Source of the DNA: a virus
Strand: one strand, 5' to 3'
Virus record (IMG/VR): IMGVR_UViG_3300032157_000001
Span: 62,001-126,000 of that record
DNA length: 64,000 bases
Below are positions 53,400 through 62,217 of the stretch, in pieces. Made by a program: the position numbers and the translations under genes. The stretch's first letter is position 1. Every line of letters begins with the position of its first letter. The notes under the pieces are model-generated. The model saw only the letters and a list, made by a program, of their open reading frames with translations. It did no database searches and was not told the origin of the DNA.

Positions 53400-56210
53400 A
53401 TGCCCAAGTACAGACTAATTGTAACAGAAGAATACAACAGCAACGATCAATTCATGCCTCCAAACCCCTATGGACATGAAGTTAGTGTTGGGCGTGAAAT
53501 GGAGGGTGGAGACGATAAGGACATGGAGATGCAACTCCAAGCCGACATCACAACAATTCCAATTAAAGCATTTCCTTTAGACGAATCTATTATACCGATA
53601 GAGCTTGGCAATAAATTAATGCCAAGGATACTCCAAAAATTGGGTGACTACGGTCACCCGAAATTTGTTGGTGAAGGTGAAGATGGTATAGCGTATGAAG
53701 TTGGAAACAAAGTATATAAATTGACTCATTCAGTATCTGAGGTCAATGATTCTATAAAGATTAAAGGTAAAAGACTTGCACATCTTGCTGATGTTTATGG
53801 TGTGTATGAGTTAAGCGGTCGTGGAATCTATTTGATTGTACAGGAAAAGCTCAGAACCAACAATCAACAATTTGCGCAACTTCAAGATAAAACAATGGAA
53901 ATACTTAACGACATTTTTGGCGTTAAGAGAAATCAATATCATAATTGGGCGATGGTCTTTGGGGCATACAAGGATAACAAGCCTCTTTATCAAGATCGCT
54001 ACGAACAACAGATCATTCAAGGGTTTGCAAATCACCCACAAGAGAAATATTATTTCAATTCACTACTCAACATCATCGATGAGTTAAATCAGTATGGTGT
54101 TAAGAGCATGGACATCGTATACTTGAATTTGGGTTACAAACCAAATGGTAATATTGCATTCTTTGATCTTGGAAAGGGTGGAGAAGATGGAATGTCGACA
54201 GCCGATCAGTTAAAGCTCGAAAATCAGATCGTGGAAAGAGTTTTGAGTTTCATGCCAAAGAGTTCTGCTGTTGATGTAAAGAAAAAATGTAGACTTGGTG
54301 GTAATGGTGATGGTACAAGCGAACCTTGTAATCAAGGAGATATTAATGCATTGGTGATTAAATCAATTAAAGAAGAACTTGATGGTTTCCATAGACAAGA
54401 TGCTGCTGGCGATTTAGCAAGCATGACTGATTTCAACAGTACTGAAGATTGTCCGTTGGATGCAAATGGATTGGTCGGTATGTGTGATGATCCTTTAATA
54501 CCAAACGATGCTAATTATATTCCGGAGTCTGAAATCATGTCAAATCCGGACTTTAAAAAATGGTTTAGTGGAAGTGAGATGACTGATAGAAGTGGTGAGC
54601 CAATAGTTTTTTATCATGGGTCTAACAATGAGTTCACAACATTTGATAAAAACAAAATAGGGTCGGGTACTGATGCTGGTTGGTTGGGAGAAGGTTTTTA
54701 TTTCTACACAAAACAAGACCAAGCATCACAGTATGGTAATGTAAGTTCCTACTATTTGAAAATTACAAATCCATATTTTGCCACTACTGAAGACAACGAA
54801 AGATTGGCACAATTAAACTCCAAGGAAGCGTCTAGCGAGTTCACACAGGAGTTAAAAAATGAAGGATATGATGGCGTTTATTATAACGGCAATTTGCGTG
54901 GAGAAACCGTAGTATTTGACTCCAATCAAATCTGGAAAATAGACGAATCCCAAGAAGTGCAGCCAAATATTGCAGAAATGGTAGAGAGTGTTGTTAAAAA
55001 TATCCTTAAATTAGCCTCTTTAAACGAAAATCTTGAAATTCCTGTGAATTCCTTACCATTTAAGGCCGAAATTGAACAAGCTGGTGGCAAAATCTATGCT
55101 GTTGGAGGTGCTGTGCGTGATGGTATCTTAAAGAGACCGTCTAAAGACCTAGATTTGGTCATTACGGGCCTTCCAGTCGATCAATTGGAACAAATCCTAT
55201 CCAAGTACGGTCGAACTGATAATGTCGGCAAATCGTATGGAATCATCAAATTTCAAGACCCTAAATTTGGGGAGTTGGATATAGCCATTCCGAGAACTGA
55301 AAAACCAAACGGAAAGGGCGGATACCAAGGGTTTGATGTTACTGCAGATCATGAACTACCGTTAGAAAAAGACCTTGAACGCAGAGACTTTACGATCAAT
55401 GCGATGGCTAAAGATAGTGCTGGAAACATGATTGATCCACACAAGGGACAAGATGATCTGGATAAGAAACTTATTCGAATGGTCAATCCTCAAGCATTCA
55501 AAGATGATCCTTTGAGAATGCTCAGAGCGGTTCAGTTTGCTTCTCGTTTTGGGTTTGACATTGAACCACAAACAATGCAAGCGATAAAAGACAACGTGAG
55601 TCGTATTAAAGAAATATCACCAGAGAGATTTGTTATTGAGTTTGATAAAATTGTAAACAAAGGGGAACCCGCTATAGCTGCAAAACTTCTTGCAGAAACT
55701 GGTTTATATCAGAATATGTTTGGTGCTGAACCAAATATCGATTATGCTATGATGGGCAGAGTAAAAACTATGGCTGAATTCATTTATGAATTAACAAAAA
55801 ATGCCGTTAAAAGTCCTTCTGAATTCTACAAGAATAACCTCAAGGGCGATAATGACACATTCAACGAAATCAAAGCATACGAGACAGCATACAGCAAGCC
55901 AGCAAAGGAGAATGATGTACAAACGAAGCTTAACATCTACAGTATGTTTAAGACGTTCCCTAAAGCTCTTGAGTCTGAAATCATTCCTTACGAAATGAAG
56001 AAGAACGTGGTTGAGATGCAGAAATTGGGAATGCCCTTCTCCATGAGAGAACTACAGATCAACGGTAACGATTTATTGGCTCTTGGATATACTGGTCAAC
56101 AAATCGGTGAGCTTTTCAAAAAGCTTATTGTTGACATCTATAGTGGCAAAATGAGAAACAACAGAGAAGTGTTGCTGAACTATCTAACACCAAATAATCA
56201 GGAAGTGTAG
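53400..56210 (+). CDS. Kinase-like + ADP-ribosyltransferase-like + CCA-adding-enzyme-like polyvalent protein
   Basis: The 936-residue protein fuses three recognisable domains. A protein-kinase-like region (about 85-290) has a Gly-rich loop GEGEDGIAYEV and a Lys in VYKLT; its catalytic loop reads MDIVYLN and is followed by FFDLGKG, with Asp, Asn and Asp all present. An ART-like region (about 390-525) has PIVFYHGSNN, LGEGFYFYT and EGYDGVYYNGN, then GETVVFDSNQIW. A class II CCA-adding/poly(A) polymerase-like region (about 550-800) has AVGGAVRD, KDLDLVI, RRDFTINAMA and DPLRMLRAVQFASRFGF. A Cys-containing linker (KKKCRLGG, CPLDANGL) joins kinase and ART. The design is like the polyvalent proteins of phages. 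Possible roles are modification of host proteins or RNAs and repair of tRNA 3' ends, all inferred. Confidence 0.75.
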   Translation: MPKYRLIVTEEYNSNDQFMPPNPYGHEVSVGREMEGGDDKDMEMQLQADITTIPIKAFPLDESIIPIELGNKLMPRILQKLGDYGHPKFVGEGEDGIAYEVGNKVYKLTHSVSEVNDSIKIKGKRLAHLADVYGVYELSGRGIYLIVQEKLRTNNQQFAQLQDKTMEILNDIFGVKRNQYHNWAMVFGAYKDNKPLYQDRYEQQIIQGFANHPQEKYYFNSLLNIIDELNQYGVKSMDIVYLNLGYKPNGNIAFFDLGKGGEDGMSTADQLKLENQIVERVLSFMPKSSAVDVKKKCRLGGNGDGTSEPCNQGDINALVIKSIKEELDGFHRQDAAGDLASMTDFNSTEDCPLDANGLVGMCDDPLIPNDANYIPESEIMSNPDFKKWFSGSEMTDRSGEPIVFYHGSNNEFTTFDKNKIGSGTDAGWLGEGFYFYTKQDQASQYGNVSSYYLKITNPYFATTEDNERLAQLNSKEASSEFTQELKNEGYDGVYYNGNLRGETVVFDSNQIWKIDESQEVQPNIAEMVESVVKNILKLASLNENLEIPVNSLPFKAEIEQAGGKIYAVGGAVRDGILKRPSKDLDLVITGLPVDQLEQILSKYGRTDNVGKSYGIIKFQDPKFGELDIAIPRTEKPNGKGGYQGFDVTADHELPLEKDLERRDFTINAMAKDSAGNMIDPHKGQDDLDKKLIRMVNPQAFKDDPLRMLRAVQFASRFGFDIEPQTMQAIKDNVSRIKEISPERFVIEFDKIVNKGEPAIAAKLLAETGLYQNMFGAEPNIDYAMMGRVKTMAEFIYELTKNAVKSPSEFYKNNLKGDNDTFNEIKAYETAYSKPAKENDVQTKLNIYSMFKTFPKALESEIIPYEMKKNVVEMQKLGMPFSMRELQINGNDLLALGYTGQQIGELFKKLIVDIYSGKMRNNREVLLNYLTPNNQEV

Positions 56211-56218
56211 TATTTATG
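56210..56218 (+). promoter_or_regulatory. GTATTTAT motif, copy 11, overlapping a start codon
   Basis: GTATTTATG begins within the stop of the polyvalent gene and its last bases are the ATG of the next gene (56216). If it were a promoter, this ATG would not be transcribed, so another start or role must apply here. Confidence 0.3.
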
Positions 56219-56542
56219 AAAAGAGAAGAGAACATATTTAATGTGCTGATTCGTGAAATGATTAAAGACGAAAAGGTGTATCAAAGAAAATTGTTTATTG
56301 AAGTAAAGGTCAGGGATAGAGTAAGAAAGAGTGGTTCCTATATAACAGAGGATGAGATTCAAGAAATGATAAGAAAATTTGTCAATGGTACTGATGGTTT
56401 GCTTGAAATTAAAATAGAGCGAGAAATCACGTTACGAAGATGGTCAAAATTAGGATTGTTGGATGGGCTTAGTGGACATGCTCCCGAAAATACTGCTATA
56501 TTATTTGAACCAGCATTAAGTTTCACACTTAGTTTAGATTAA
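56216..56542 (+). CDS. Small basic/acidic protein, 108 residues
   Basis: The product begins MKREENIFNVLIREMIKDEK. It has several amphipathic helices in its first half, then a turn-rich C-terminal part (LGLLDGLSGHAPENTAILFE). The stop overlaps the next start (TTAATGG). No motif is recognised. It sits between the polyvalent and the ParB-like genes and may be co-expressed with both. Confidence 0.5.
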   Translation: MKREENIFNVLIREMIKDEKVYQRKLFIEVKVRDRVRKSGSYITEDEIQEMIRKFVNGTDGLLEIKIEREITLRRWSKLGLLDGLSGHAPENTAILFEPALSFTLSLD

Positions 56543-57348
56543 TGGAAGATATTAATAACATATACAAGCCAACTACGCACCCACAGGTGTCTGCACCTTT
56601 TAAGTTTGTAACTGGTGAGTTAAATAATACTCATCATCCTTATGAAGTGGCCGGTGTTGGTGTTGATGACTTGAAACCAACGCAACCATTCATTGATAAT
56701 GACTTGGTTGATGTGTTTGTTAAAAAACTTATGGGTGGCGACACTCTGAAACCAATATGGATTGATAGAGACGATAATATTTTGGATGGACATCACAGAT
56801 ATGCAGCACATTTAGTAGCTAAACCAGATGTGGCAGTACCGGCAATAAGACTATTGTGCGATAAGAAGACAGGGATAGATTTATTGAATAGTATCCAAGA
56901 AGAGTTTTTAAAACATAAACAAAGATGTGACCAGAGTCTGTTGTTGAGATCGTTGGGAGAAGCTGATGATTCAATGTACATCAGAGATCAAGATTATGAA
57001 ACAACGAAGGAGATGATTGTTGGATATAGAAAGAATCCAATCATTGCCTCAATGTCTGGTAACTTCTTCGCACTAAAACCAATTGAAGGTTACAAAGCAT
57101 ATGAAATCGAATTTGATCATCTGTTTCAAACAGATGAAATAGATAAAAAAATTGGCAAGAGCCAAAACCCCATGCAAGCACTATGTGCACTATGGTTTCC
57201 AACGCTAGACGTTAAAGGTGGTGCAGAAGATTTCGGTATGAGTCCGGAAAATTTTGTTAACGCCATTGTTGCTGAGAAAGCACGAGTTAAAGGCATTGAT
57301 GGAATCAAATATGGGGATAAATTAGTGCAATCAATTGATGAAAAATAA
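56542..57348 (+). CDS. ParB/sulfiredoxin-fold protein with extra C-terminal domain
   Basis: The 268-residue protein has a ParB-like domain at about residues 30-110, with DLKPTQPFI, then PIWIDRDDNILDGHHRYAAH. The DGHHRYAA motif is the nucleotide/phosphate-binding signature of the ParB-Srx fold, which occurs in nucleases, CTPases and sulfiredoxin. The C-terminal half is of a different type, with MSGNFFALKPIEGYKAYEIE and GIDGIKYGDKLVQ; these pieces vaguely recall ART-type C-termini but are not conclusive. Proteins of this type are found in phage polyvalent gene clusters. Role unknown; DNA or nucleotide binding likely. Confidence 0.6.
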   Translation: MEDINNIYKPTTHPQVSAPFKFVTGELNNTHHPYEVAGVGVDDLKPTQPFIDNDLVDVFVKKLMGGDTLKPIWIDRDDNILDGHHRYAAHLVAKPDVAVPAIRLLCDKKTGIDLLNSIQEEFLKHKQRCDQSLLLRSLGEADDSMYIRDQDYETTKEMIVGYRKNPIIASMSGNFFALKPIEGYKAYEIEFDHLFQTDEIDKKIGKSQNPMQALCALWFPTLDVKGGAEDFGMSPENFVNAIVAEKARVKGIDGIKYGDKLVQSIDEK

Positions 57349-57360
57349 CAATTAGTAATT

Positions 57361-57735
57361 ATGGGATACTACAAAATAAAAAATATCACACCACAGTTGG
57401 GTAAGAGACATCACAAGCTCAACACAACACAGATCATCGAAATCACAAACAATTTCAAAACAGAAAAGATCAGTGTTGCTCCAAACAGCGAGTTTTTGCT
57501 GGAAACAAACTTCCTTCCTATTGCTCTTCATAAGCTTAGAAGCGAAGGATTGGTGAGTATTGTCGAACTTGACAAGAATACATATCACAAGGTCGTTAAC
57601 GAGCAGGAATCTGCAAAAAAAAAGTCGATCTCTCAGTCACAGCCGCAATTGACTGAGAATAAACCAGTTGAGCCAACTGAAGCGGAAGATAGGGGTAAGA
57701 AATACTACCAAAAGAACTCCAAAAAAGACAAGTAG
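57361..57735 (+). CDS. Unknown Lys-rich protein, 124 residues
   Basis: The product begins MGYYKIKNITPQLGKRHHKL. Residues 1-85 are a compact domain with LPIALHKLRSEGLVSIVELD. The C-terminal 40 residues are a polar Lys/Gln/Glu tail. Similar proteins appear in structural regions of other large phages, where they may be head or baseplate accessory proteins; this is a recollection of type, not a match. It lies 12 bases after the ParB-like gene. Confidence 0.5.
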   Translation: MGYYKIKNITPQLGKRHHKLNTTQIIEITNNFKTEKISVAPNSEFLLETNFLPIALHKLRSEGLVSIVELDKNTYHKVVNEQESAKKKSISQSQPQLTENKPVEPTEAEDRGKKYYQKNSKKDK

Positions 57736-57785
57736 AATTTTTTTATAAAAAACTATAAAAAAAATGGATTTTCGGATTCGTCACC

Positions 57786-57808
57786 GTATTTATAATTAAC
57801 TATAAATA
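57786..57808 (+). promoter_or_regulatory. GTATTTAT motif copy 12 plus a forward TATAAATA box
   Basis: GTATTTATA (57786-57794) is followed by TATAAATA (57801-57808) on the same strand. The forward box is a perfect T4-type late promoter sequence 10 bases before ATG 57819, so this site carries the late motif in both orientations. Confidence 0.4.
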
Positions 57809-57818
57809 ATTATAAACA

Positions 57819-59207
57819 ATGGAGAACGAGAAAATCAAAATTCTATTTTACAACAAAGACGTGGCCGGTGTTAACTACTACAGAACACTGACCCCCGCCA
57901 TGCAGCTTGAAAGAGATCATTCTGATCGATTTCAGGTTGAAATCAATCCTGATGTTAACTTCGAAAATTACGCTGATGCTTTAAGATACTTAAAGACATT
58001 TCAGATTATTCATTACCACAGATACATTCTTCCGTCCATGACGGCAATGATTAATCTGGTTCGTGAATTGAGAGCCAATGGAACCGTCCTTGTGATGGAT
58101 ATAGATGACTATTGGTTACTTGACAAATCACATCCATTCTATCCAACTGCAATAAAAAATAAGTTGCACGTTGACATAATTGACAATTTGAAATTGGCTG
58201 ATTATGTGACGACAACCACAGATATATTCGCTACCGAAATCAAAAAAATAACCGGTAAGAATAACGTCATTGTGCTCCCAAACTCAGTAAACCCTGAGTG
58301 GATGAAACAATTCCAAAATAAGAAAATTGTTGATGAAAATGGGCGAGTAAGAATCACTTACATGGCCGGTTCTTCACACAGACAGGATATTCAACAACTT
58401 GACGGTGTTGCTGGCAGACTTCATGCTCACGAAGCTACAAAGGACATTTATAAATTCATTCTTGCCGGTTGGGATACAGAAGGATCGACAACTGATGTTA
58501 AATTTAACGAAGAATTCGCTAAAGCTCTTGTTAAAAGAAAAATGTGGACTCAAGAAATGATAAAGTCCGTTAACAAAAGCGAAGGTAATGTTGATCTTAT
58601 TAAAGGTCTACCAATCGATATTCGTGAAAGATTTAGAAACAACGTCTTCACGACAAAGAAGAGAAATATCACGTCTGTAGAGTCAGTATACTTAGAATAT
58701 GAGAAAGTATTCACCAATAACTTCAAAAACATAACCAGCGATGACTATAAAGCGTGGTTAAATAAATTTGAAAGAGACAAATATTATGATGAGGCGAATG
58801 TGACATACGTTAGAAGATGGACACAAAAGGCCAACTCATACGCATCTGTACTGGACGAAACAGATATATCACTTGCACCCCTTGTTGACAATGTATTCAA
58901 CAGAATGAAATCTAACTTGAAGCAAGTTGAAGTTTGGTCAAGAAAACTTCCAATAGTCTGCTCCGACATCCCACCATATAACGTGGACGGAAAGCATATG
59001 AAGAACTGCATACTTGTTCCCTTCAATAAGTGGAACGAAAAGGATTGGGCCAAAGCATTAAAGTTGCTTCTTACTGAGCCAAATTTGAGAAATGATTTAG
59101 GTAATCAGTTGTATGAAGACTTCAAAGAGAAGTATAACCTAAAAAATGTCACCAACACAAGAGCGGATTTTTACGCCTCAATTGTGCGTCAGGTTGTGAC
59201 TGTATAA
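57819..59207 (+). CDS. Glycosyltransferase, GT4-like with a large insertion
   Basis: The 462-residue protein has a GT-B-type layout. The N-terminal part includes MDIDDYWLLDKSHPFY and the LADYVTTTTDIFATEIKK segment that usually precedes the acceptor domain. A C-terminal nucleotide-sugar domain has VTYMAGSSHRQDI-type and VEVWSRKLPIVCSDIPPYN segments, as in GT4 enzymes. About 110 residues of extra helical sequence lie between FILAGWDTEGS and ISLAPLVDNVFNRMK. It could modify phage DNA bases, a virion protein or host glycan. Two other sugar-modifying genes occur at 33420 and 34283. Confidence 0.68.
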   Translation: MENEKIKILFYNKDVAGVNYYRTLTPAMQLERDHSDRFQVEINPDVNFENYADALRYLKTFQIIHYHRYILPSMTAMINLVRELRANGTVLVMDIDDYWLLDKSHPFYPTAIKNKLHVDIIDNLKLADYVTTTTDIFATEIKKITGKNNVIVLPNSVNPEWMKQFQNKKIVDENGRVRITYMAGSSHRQDIQQLDGVAGRLHAHEATKDIYKFILAGWDTEGSTTDVKFNEEFAKALVKRKMWTQEMIKSVNKSEGNVDLIKGLPIDIRERFRNNVFTTKKRNITSVESVYLEYEKVFTNNFKNITSDDYKAWLNKFERDKYYDEANVTYVRRWTQKANSYASVLDETDISLAPLVDNVFNRMKSNLKQVEVWSRKLPIVCSDIPPYNVDGKHMKNCILVPFNKWNEKDWAKALKLLLTEPNLRNDLGNQLYEDFKEKYNLKNVTNTRADFYASIVRQVVTV

Positions 59208-59217
59208 GACCATTTAA

Positions 59218-59925
59218 ATGAGGTTAGAACTTAACATTAAGGGTAAGCTCTTTAATAAGATATTACTTAGTGCACCAAAAAAAGAAACAAACCCTTTCCT
59301 TTCTAGGAAAAAGGATTTGATCAAAAAAATCATTAATGGTGAAGATGTTTATCATAAACGCGAGAAGAAATTTTTAAATACACTCAAATCTAAGAGTTTT
59401 AAAATCCACTTCTATAAATTCGTCAACCAAAAAAGACCGTTAAGTTTTTTTGAATGGGTTGAAGAAAAGATAAACACTGTCGTTAATAGAATTAGAGAGA
59501 AGTATCGAACCAAGACCAGACTAGAGCGTGTACTGGATAAGACAATCGAAATCGATAAAATGTCAATTGGTGAAAAACAACGCAAACTTAAAAGTTTTGG
59601 TGTATGTCTTGATACTGCCAGAGACGACGAGAGAAGTCCAGAACAAATAAAAATGGAGGATAGTGAATTGGTTGCATACTATAAAGAAATTGGAGACTTG
59701 TTGAAAGACGATCCCGAATACCAACACATAAAGCAAATGGATCAAGAGGCTGCAAAAAAGTATGCAAAGGTCTATTTCAGATCAATAAAAAAGGATATGG
59801 ATGAGTCAAAAACACTATATGATGCATTTTATTCTACTGATGAAGAATATAACGATATTGGGCGTGATGTATTAAGTGATCCTGTGGGTAGACTATTTGA
59901 TCGTACAAATAGAGACGAAGAATGA
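59218..59925 (+). CDS. Unknown helical protein, 235 residues
   Basis: The product begins MRLELNIKGKLFNKILLSAP and is Lys-rich. A segment NPFLSRKKDLIKKIINGEDV near residue 22 resembles segments in the next three genes. A second segment (residues 100-170) contains DKMSIGEKQRKLKSFGVCLD. It overlaps the next gene by four bases (ATGA). No known domain. The set of four may be a co-evolved group of virion or assembly proteins. Confidence 0.5.
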   Translation: MRLELNIKGKLFNKILLSAPKKETNPFLSRKKDLIKKIINGEDVYHKREKKFLNTLKSKSFKIHFYKFVNQKRPLSFFEWVEEKINTVVNRIREKYRTKTRLERVLDKTIEIDKMSIGEKQRKLKSFGVCLDTARDDERSPEQIKMEDSELVAYYKEIGDLLKDDPEYQHIKQMDQEAAKKYAKVYFRSIKKDMDESKTLYDAFYSTDEEYNDIGRDVLSDPVGRLFDRTNRDEE

Positions 59926-60437
59926 GAACCGAATTTTTAGATAAATTATCCGAGGCGCTGACATTGGGCAGACTTGATCCTTCAATTGTTATCACCATTG
60001 GTGATGACGGAATTCCAACAGTTGATGTATCTGAGGTTGTAAGAAACGAATATGAACGCCATAAGACAGCTATGGTAGAATTAGAATCCAAAGAGGCTGA
60101 ACCCAATCCAACTCTTCTTCAAAAGGTGATTAGAGATGAGAAGTATTTATATGATGATTTGTTAGACGGTTTTATAGGTGAAGAATACATCAATCATCAT
60201 GGTGTTAATATAGCAGAATATGAAGCAAGCGTTGAAAAGTATGAGGGTGTTAAATCTGAAGTTCTAAAGTTAGAAAAAGAGTATGAAGAGATGATGAACG
60301 CAATAAATTTTAAACATGTTTTGATTAGTGATGTACATGATCTTGAACTAATTAGAATGTTGGAAAAGGAAAAAAAACACTATCAAATAAAGGCCGCCGA
60401 TATAATGGATAAAATTATCACGTTGAAATTTGGATGA
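59922..60437 (+). CDS. Unknown helical protein, 171 residues
   Basis: The product begins MRTEFLDKLSEALTLGRLDP and is mostly helical. Residues 60-171 look like coiled-coil, with KYEGVKSEVLKLEKEYEEMM. It contains HHGVNIAEYE near residue 88, similar to KHGVNIGAK in the gene at 60903. The start overlaps the gene before (ATGA). Confidence 0.5.
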   Translation: MRTEFLDKLSEALTLGRLDPSIVITIGDDGIPTVDVSEVVRNEYERHKTAMVELESKEAEPNPTLLQKVIRDEKYLYDDLLDGFIGEEYINHHGVNIAEYEASVEKYEGVKSEVLKLEKEYEEMMNAINFKHVLISDVHDLELIRMLEKEKKHYQIKAADIMDKIITLKFG

Positions 60438-60438
60438 G

Positions 60439-60903
60439 ATGAGTGATTTTCTAAAAAAACTAAAACAATCCGTTGAAACCGGTGAGATTAATAAAGATGT
60501 TGTTGATCTACATTATGAGATTCTTCATGGTGCTGATATGGATCAGAAAACCAAAAAAGATAGAGCAAATGAAGACAAGCTGTACGTCAACGAAGTTCTT
60601 GATTTTGTAAATGATCAAACTGTAGACAATACCGGTGCGTTTAACGACAAGATTGCCGAAGTTAATTCATACAATGAAGAAATGAAAAATTTTATTGGTG
60701 GAGATGTTGATATGTCAGAAAAACTTGCATCAGAAGCAAAAGCCTTAAAGGAATTCGAAGAGAGTCAAAAAAGAAAAGATTTGTTCGAATTGAATAAAGA
60801 GCATATCCGACTTTTGCGTGAGGAAAACATACAACTAGCGAATAAAATAGCAAAAAATAACGACCTAATCGAATATTTAAAAAAGGAAGTGGGACTTAAG
60901 TAA
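60439..60903 (+). CDS. Unknown helical protein, 154 residues
   Basis: ATG 60439 is used; a TTG at 60430 would overlap the preceding gene and adds only MDE. The product begins MSDFLKKLKQSVETGEINKD and reads as a series of amphipathic helices ending in KNNDLIEYLKKEVGLK-type coiled coil. The start shares the pattern FLxKLxxxxxxGEIxxxVVD with the neighbours. The next gene overlaps by one base. Unknown function. Confidence 0.5.
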   Translation: MSDFLKKLKQSVETGEINKDVVDLHYEILHGADMDQKTKKDRANEDKLYVNEVLDFVNDQTVDNTGAFNDKIAEVNSYNEEMKNFIGGDVDMSEKLASEAKALKEFEESQKRKDLFELNKEHIRLLREENIQLANKIAKNNDLIEYLKKEVGLK

Positions 60904-61814
60904 TGAGAAATATAGTAATGTGGGTTAAGACTGCCTTCTTAATGGTGATGATTCGTGTGTCATTGGCACTAAGAAGTTTCGAAGAAGAATTCAAAGCACA
61001 AGCTGCAGATTTAGTTAATGGAATCAAACGTGAATTCAAAAAAAGAACGTCAAATCCTCTATTGCGCAAGTTTGAACAGGGTGAAACAGATGAAAAATAT
61101 GTTCAGGAGTTTTATGAGGTGTTAAAAAAATCTGACGAAATCGTTAGATCAACAAATCCTGATAAGGCAGCAAAAATGGCCGACAAACATGGTGTTAACA
61201 TTGGTGCAAAAGATAAGTGGGGTGTTAGATGGGATCATCACGGTTTTCTTGACCCTAAGCACAAGCATTATGGTAAAACACTTAAGGAAATACGTGATCT
61301 TGAAATAGAGGAAAGAAAACACAATGAAGACAACTATCCCATTGTGGCTATGTTTCAAAACAAGGCCGAACTTTCGTTTTTAGAAACGACAAAAATTGTT
61401 AAAACCGAAAAAGACATTCTTGAAGTTGGCCATCTTTATGACATGGCTAAATTGCAGAAGTTTCCTTTGTTGATATTCAGAAAGAATAAAGATGTTGTTA
61501 ACAAAATCGAGCAACTAACCGACTTTGTTCACGTTAAGGGTGTTTCATCAAAGCATTTCATTTTAGAGTTCTTCATTCCAACAAAATACGGACTTCAAAA
61601 TTTCGATGAGAACTCGAAGATATTCAAAGAACTTATTGATATAGATCAGGTGTGGTTTAGCGACGAATATGGAGATAAACACGTCTACAAAGTTACATCC
61701 TATTACAAAAGATCGAAACATCAGGAGTACCTAAATGAGAAGAAAGAAATAAAATACAGATATGAACTCATAAAGTTCAAAGGAGAAATAATCGAACAAA
61801 TTAACATGAATTAA
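60903..61814 (+). CDS. Unknown protein with N-terminal hydrophobic helix, 303 residues
   Basis: Residues 1-25 (MRNIVMWVKTAFLMVMIRVS) form a hydrophobic helix that could be a membrane anchor or signal. The next 80 residues include NPLLRKFEQGETDEKYVQEF, related to segments of the genes at 59218 and 60439. The C-terminal half is beta-rich (FVHVKGVSSKHFILEFFIPT, ending FKGEIIEQINMN). No enzyme motif is recognised. It is the largest of the four-gene group. Confidence 0.5.
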   Translation: MRNIVMWVKTAFLMVMIRVSLALRSFEEEFKAQAADLVNGIKREFKKRTSNPLLRKFEQGETDEKYVQEFYEVLKKSDEIVRSTNPDKAAKMADKHGVNIGAKDKWGVRWDHHGFLDPKHKHYGKTLKEIRDLEIEERKHNEDNYPIVAMFQNKAELSFLETTKIVKTEKDILEVGHLYDMAKLQKFPLLIFRKNKDVVNKIEQLTDFVHVKGVSSKHFILEFFIPTKYGLQNFDENSKIFKELIDIDQVWFSDEYGDKHVYKVTSYYKRSKHQEYLNEKKEIKYRYELIKFKGEIIEQINMN

Positions 61815-61815
61815 C

Positions 61816-62181
61816 ATGGAATCAAACGGAATTAACATAAGTGGCTCAGGGATAGGATCAACAGTTTCAATTGGTAATGGTACGAATACATTCAGTGTCC
61901 TCAGTAACTATAGTGAAAAAAGATTAATCAAAGTTGAAGTCAAAGAAACGACAATAGAGATCGCTTACAGGGAAAGTCCTAACTTTACATACTGTTTGGG
62001 TTATGGTAATAATACCCCACCAGATAGAGTTTGGAAAGAAGTATATGGTCTCAAAGACGGTAAAATGACACTCCTTGAGGTCATTAAAGGTACACATCAT
62101 CAAGCGTATAATGTGTCGGAATCATTTGAATTTGATGATGAAAAAACATCAAAAACCCCCGCAAATAGTAGTGATTTATAG
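61816..62181 (+). CDS. Unknown protein, 121 residues
   Basis: The product begins MESNGINISGSGIGSTVSIG and has a beta pattern (KVEVKETTIEIAYRESPNFT) followed by RVWKEVYGLKDGKMTLLEVI and an Asp/Glu-rich C-terminus. It starts one base after the preceding stop and ends just before a terminator. Unknown function; it may be a baseplate or virion accessory protein because the next genes are baseplate genes. Confidence 0.5.
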   Translation: MESNGINISGSGIGSTVSIGNGTNTFSVLSNYSEKRLIKVEVKETTIEIAYRESPNFTYCLGYGNNTPPDRVWKEVYGLKDGKMTLLEVIKGTHHQAYNVSESFEFDDEKTSKTPANSSDL

Positions 62182-62217
62182 TAGTAGTTTATAGTTTCTC
62201 GTTTTTTGTTTAGTTAG

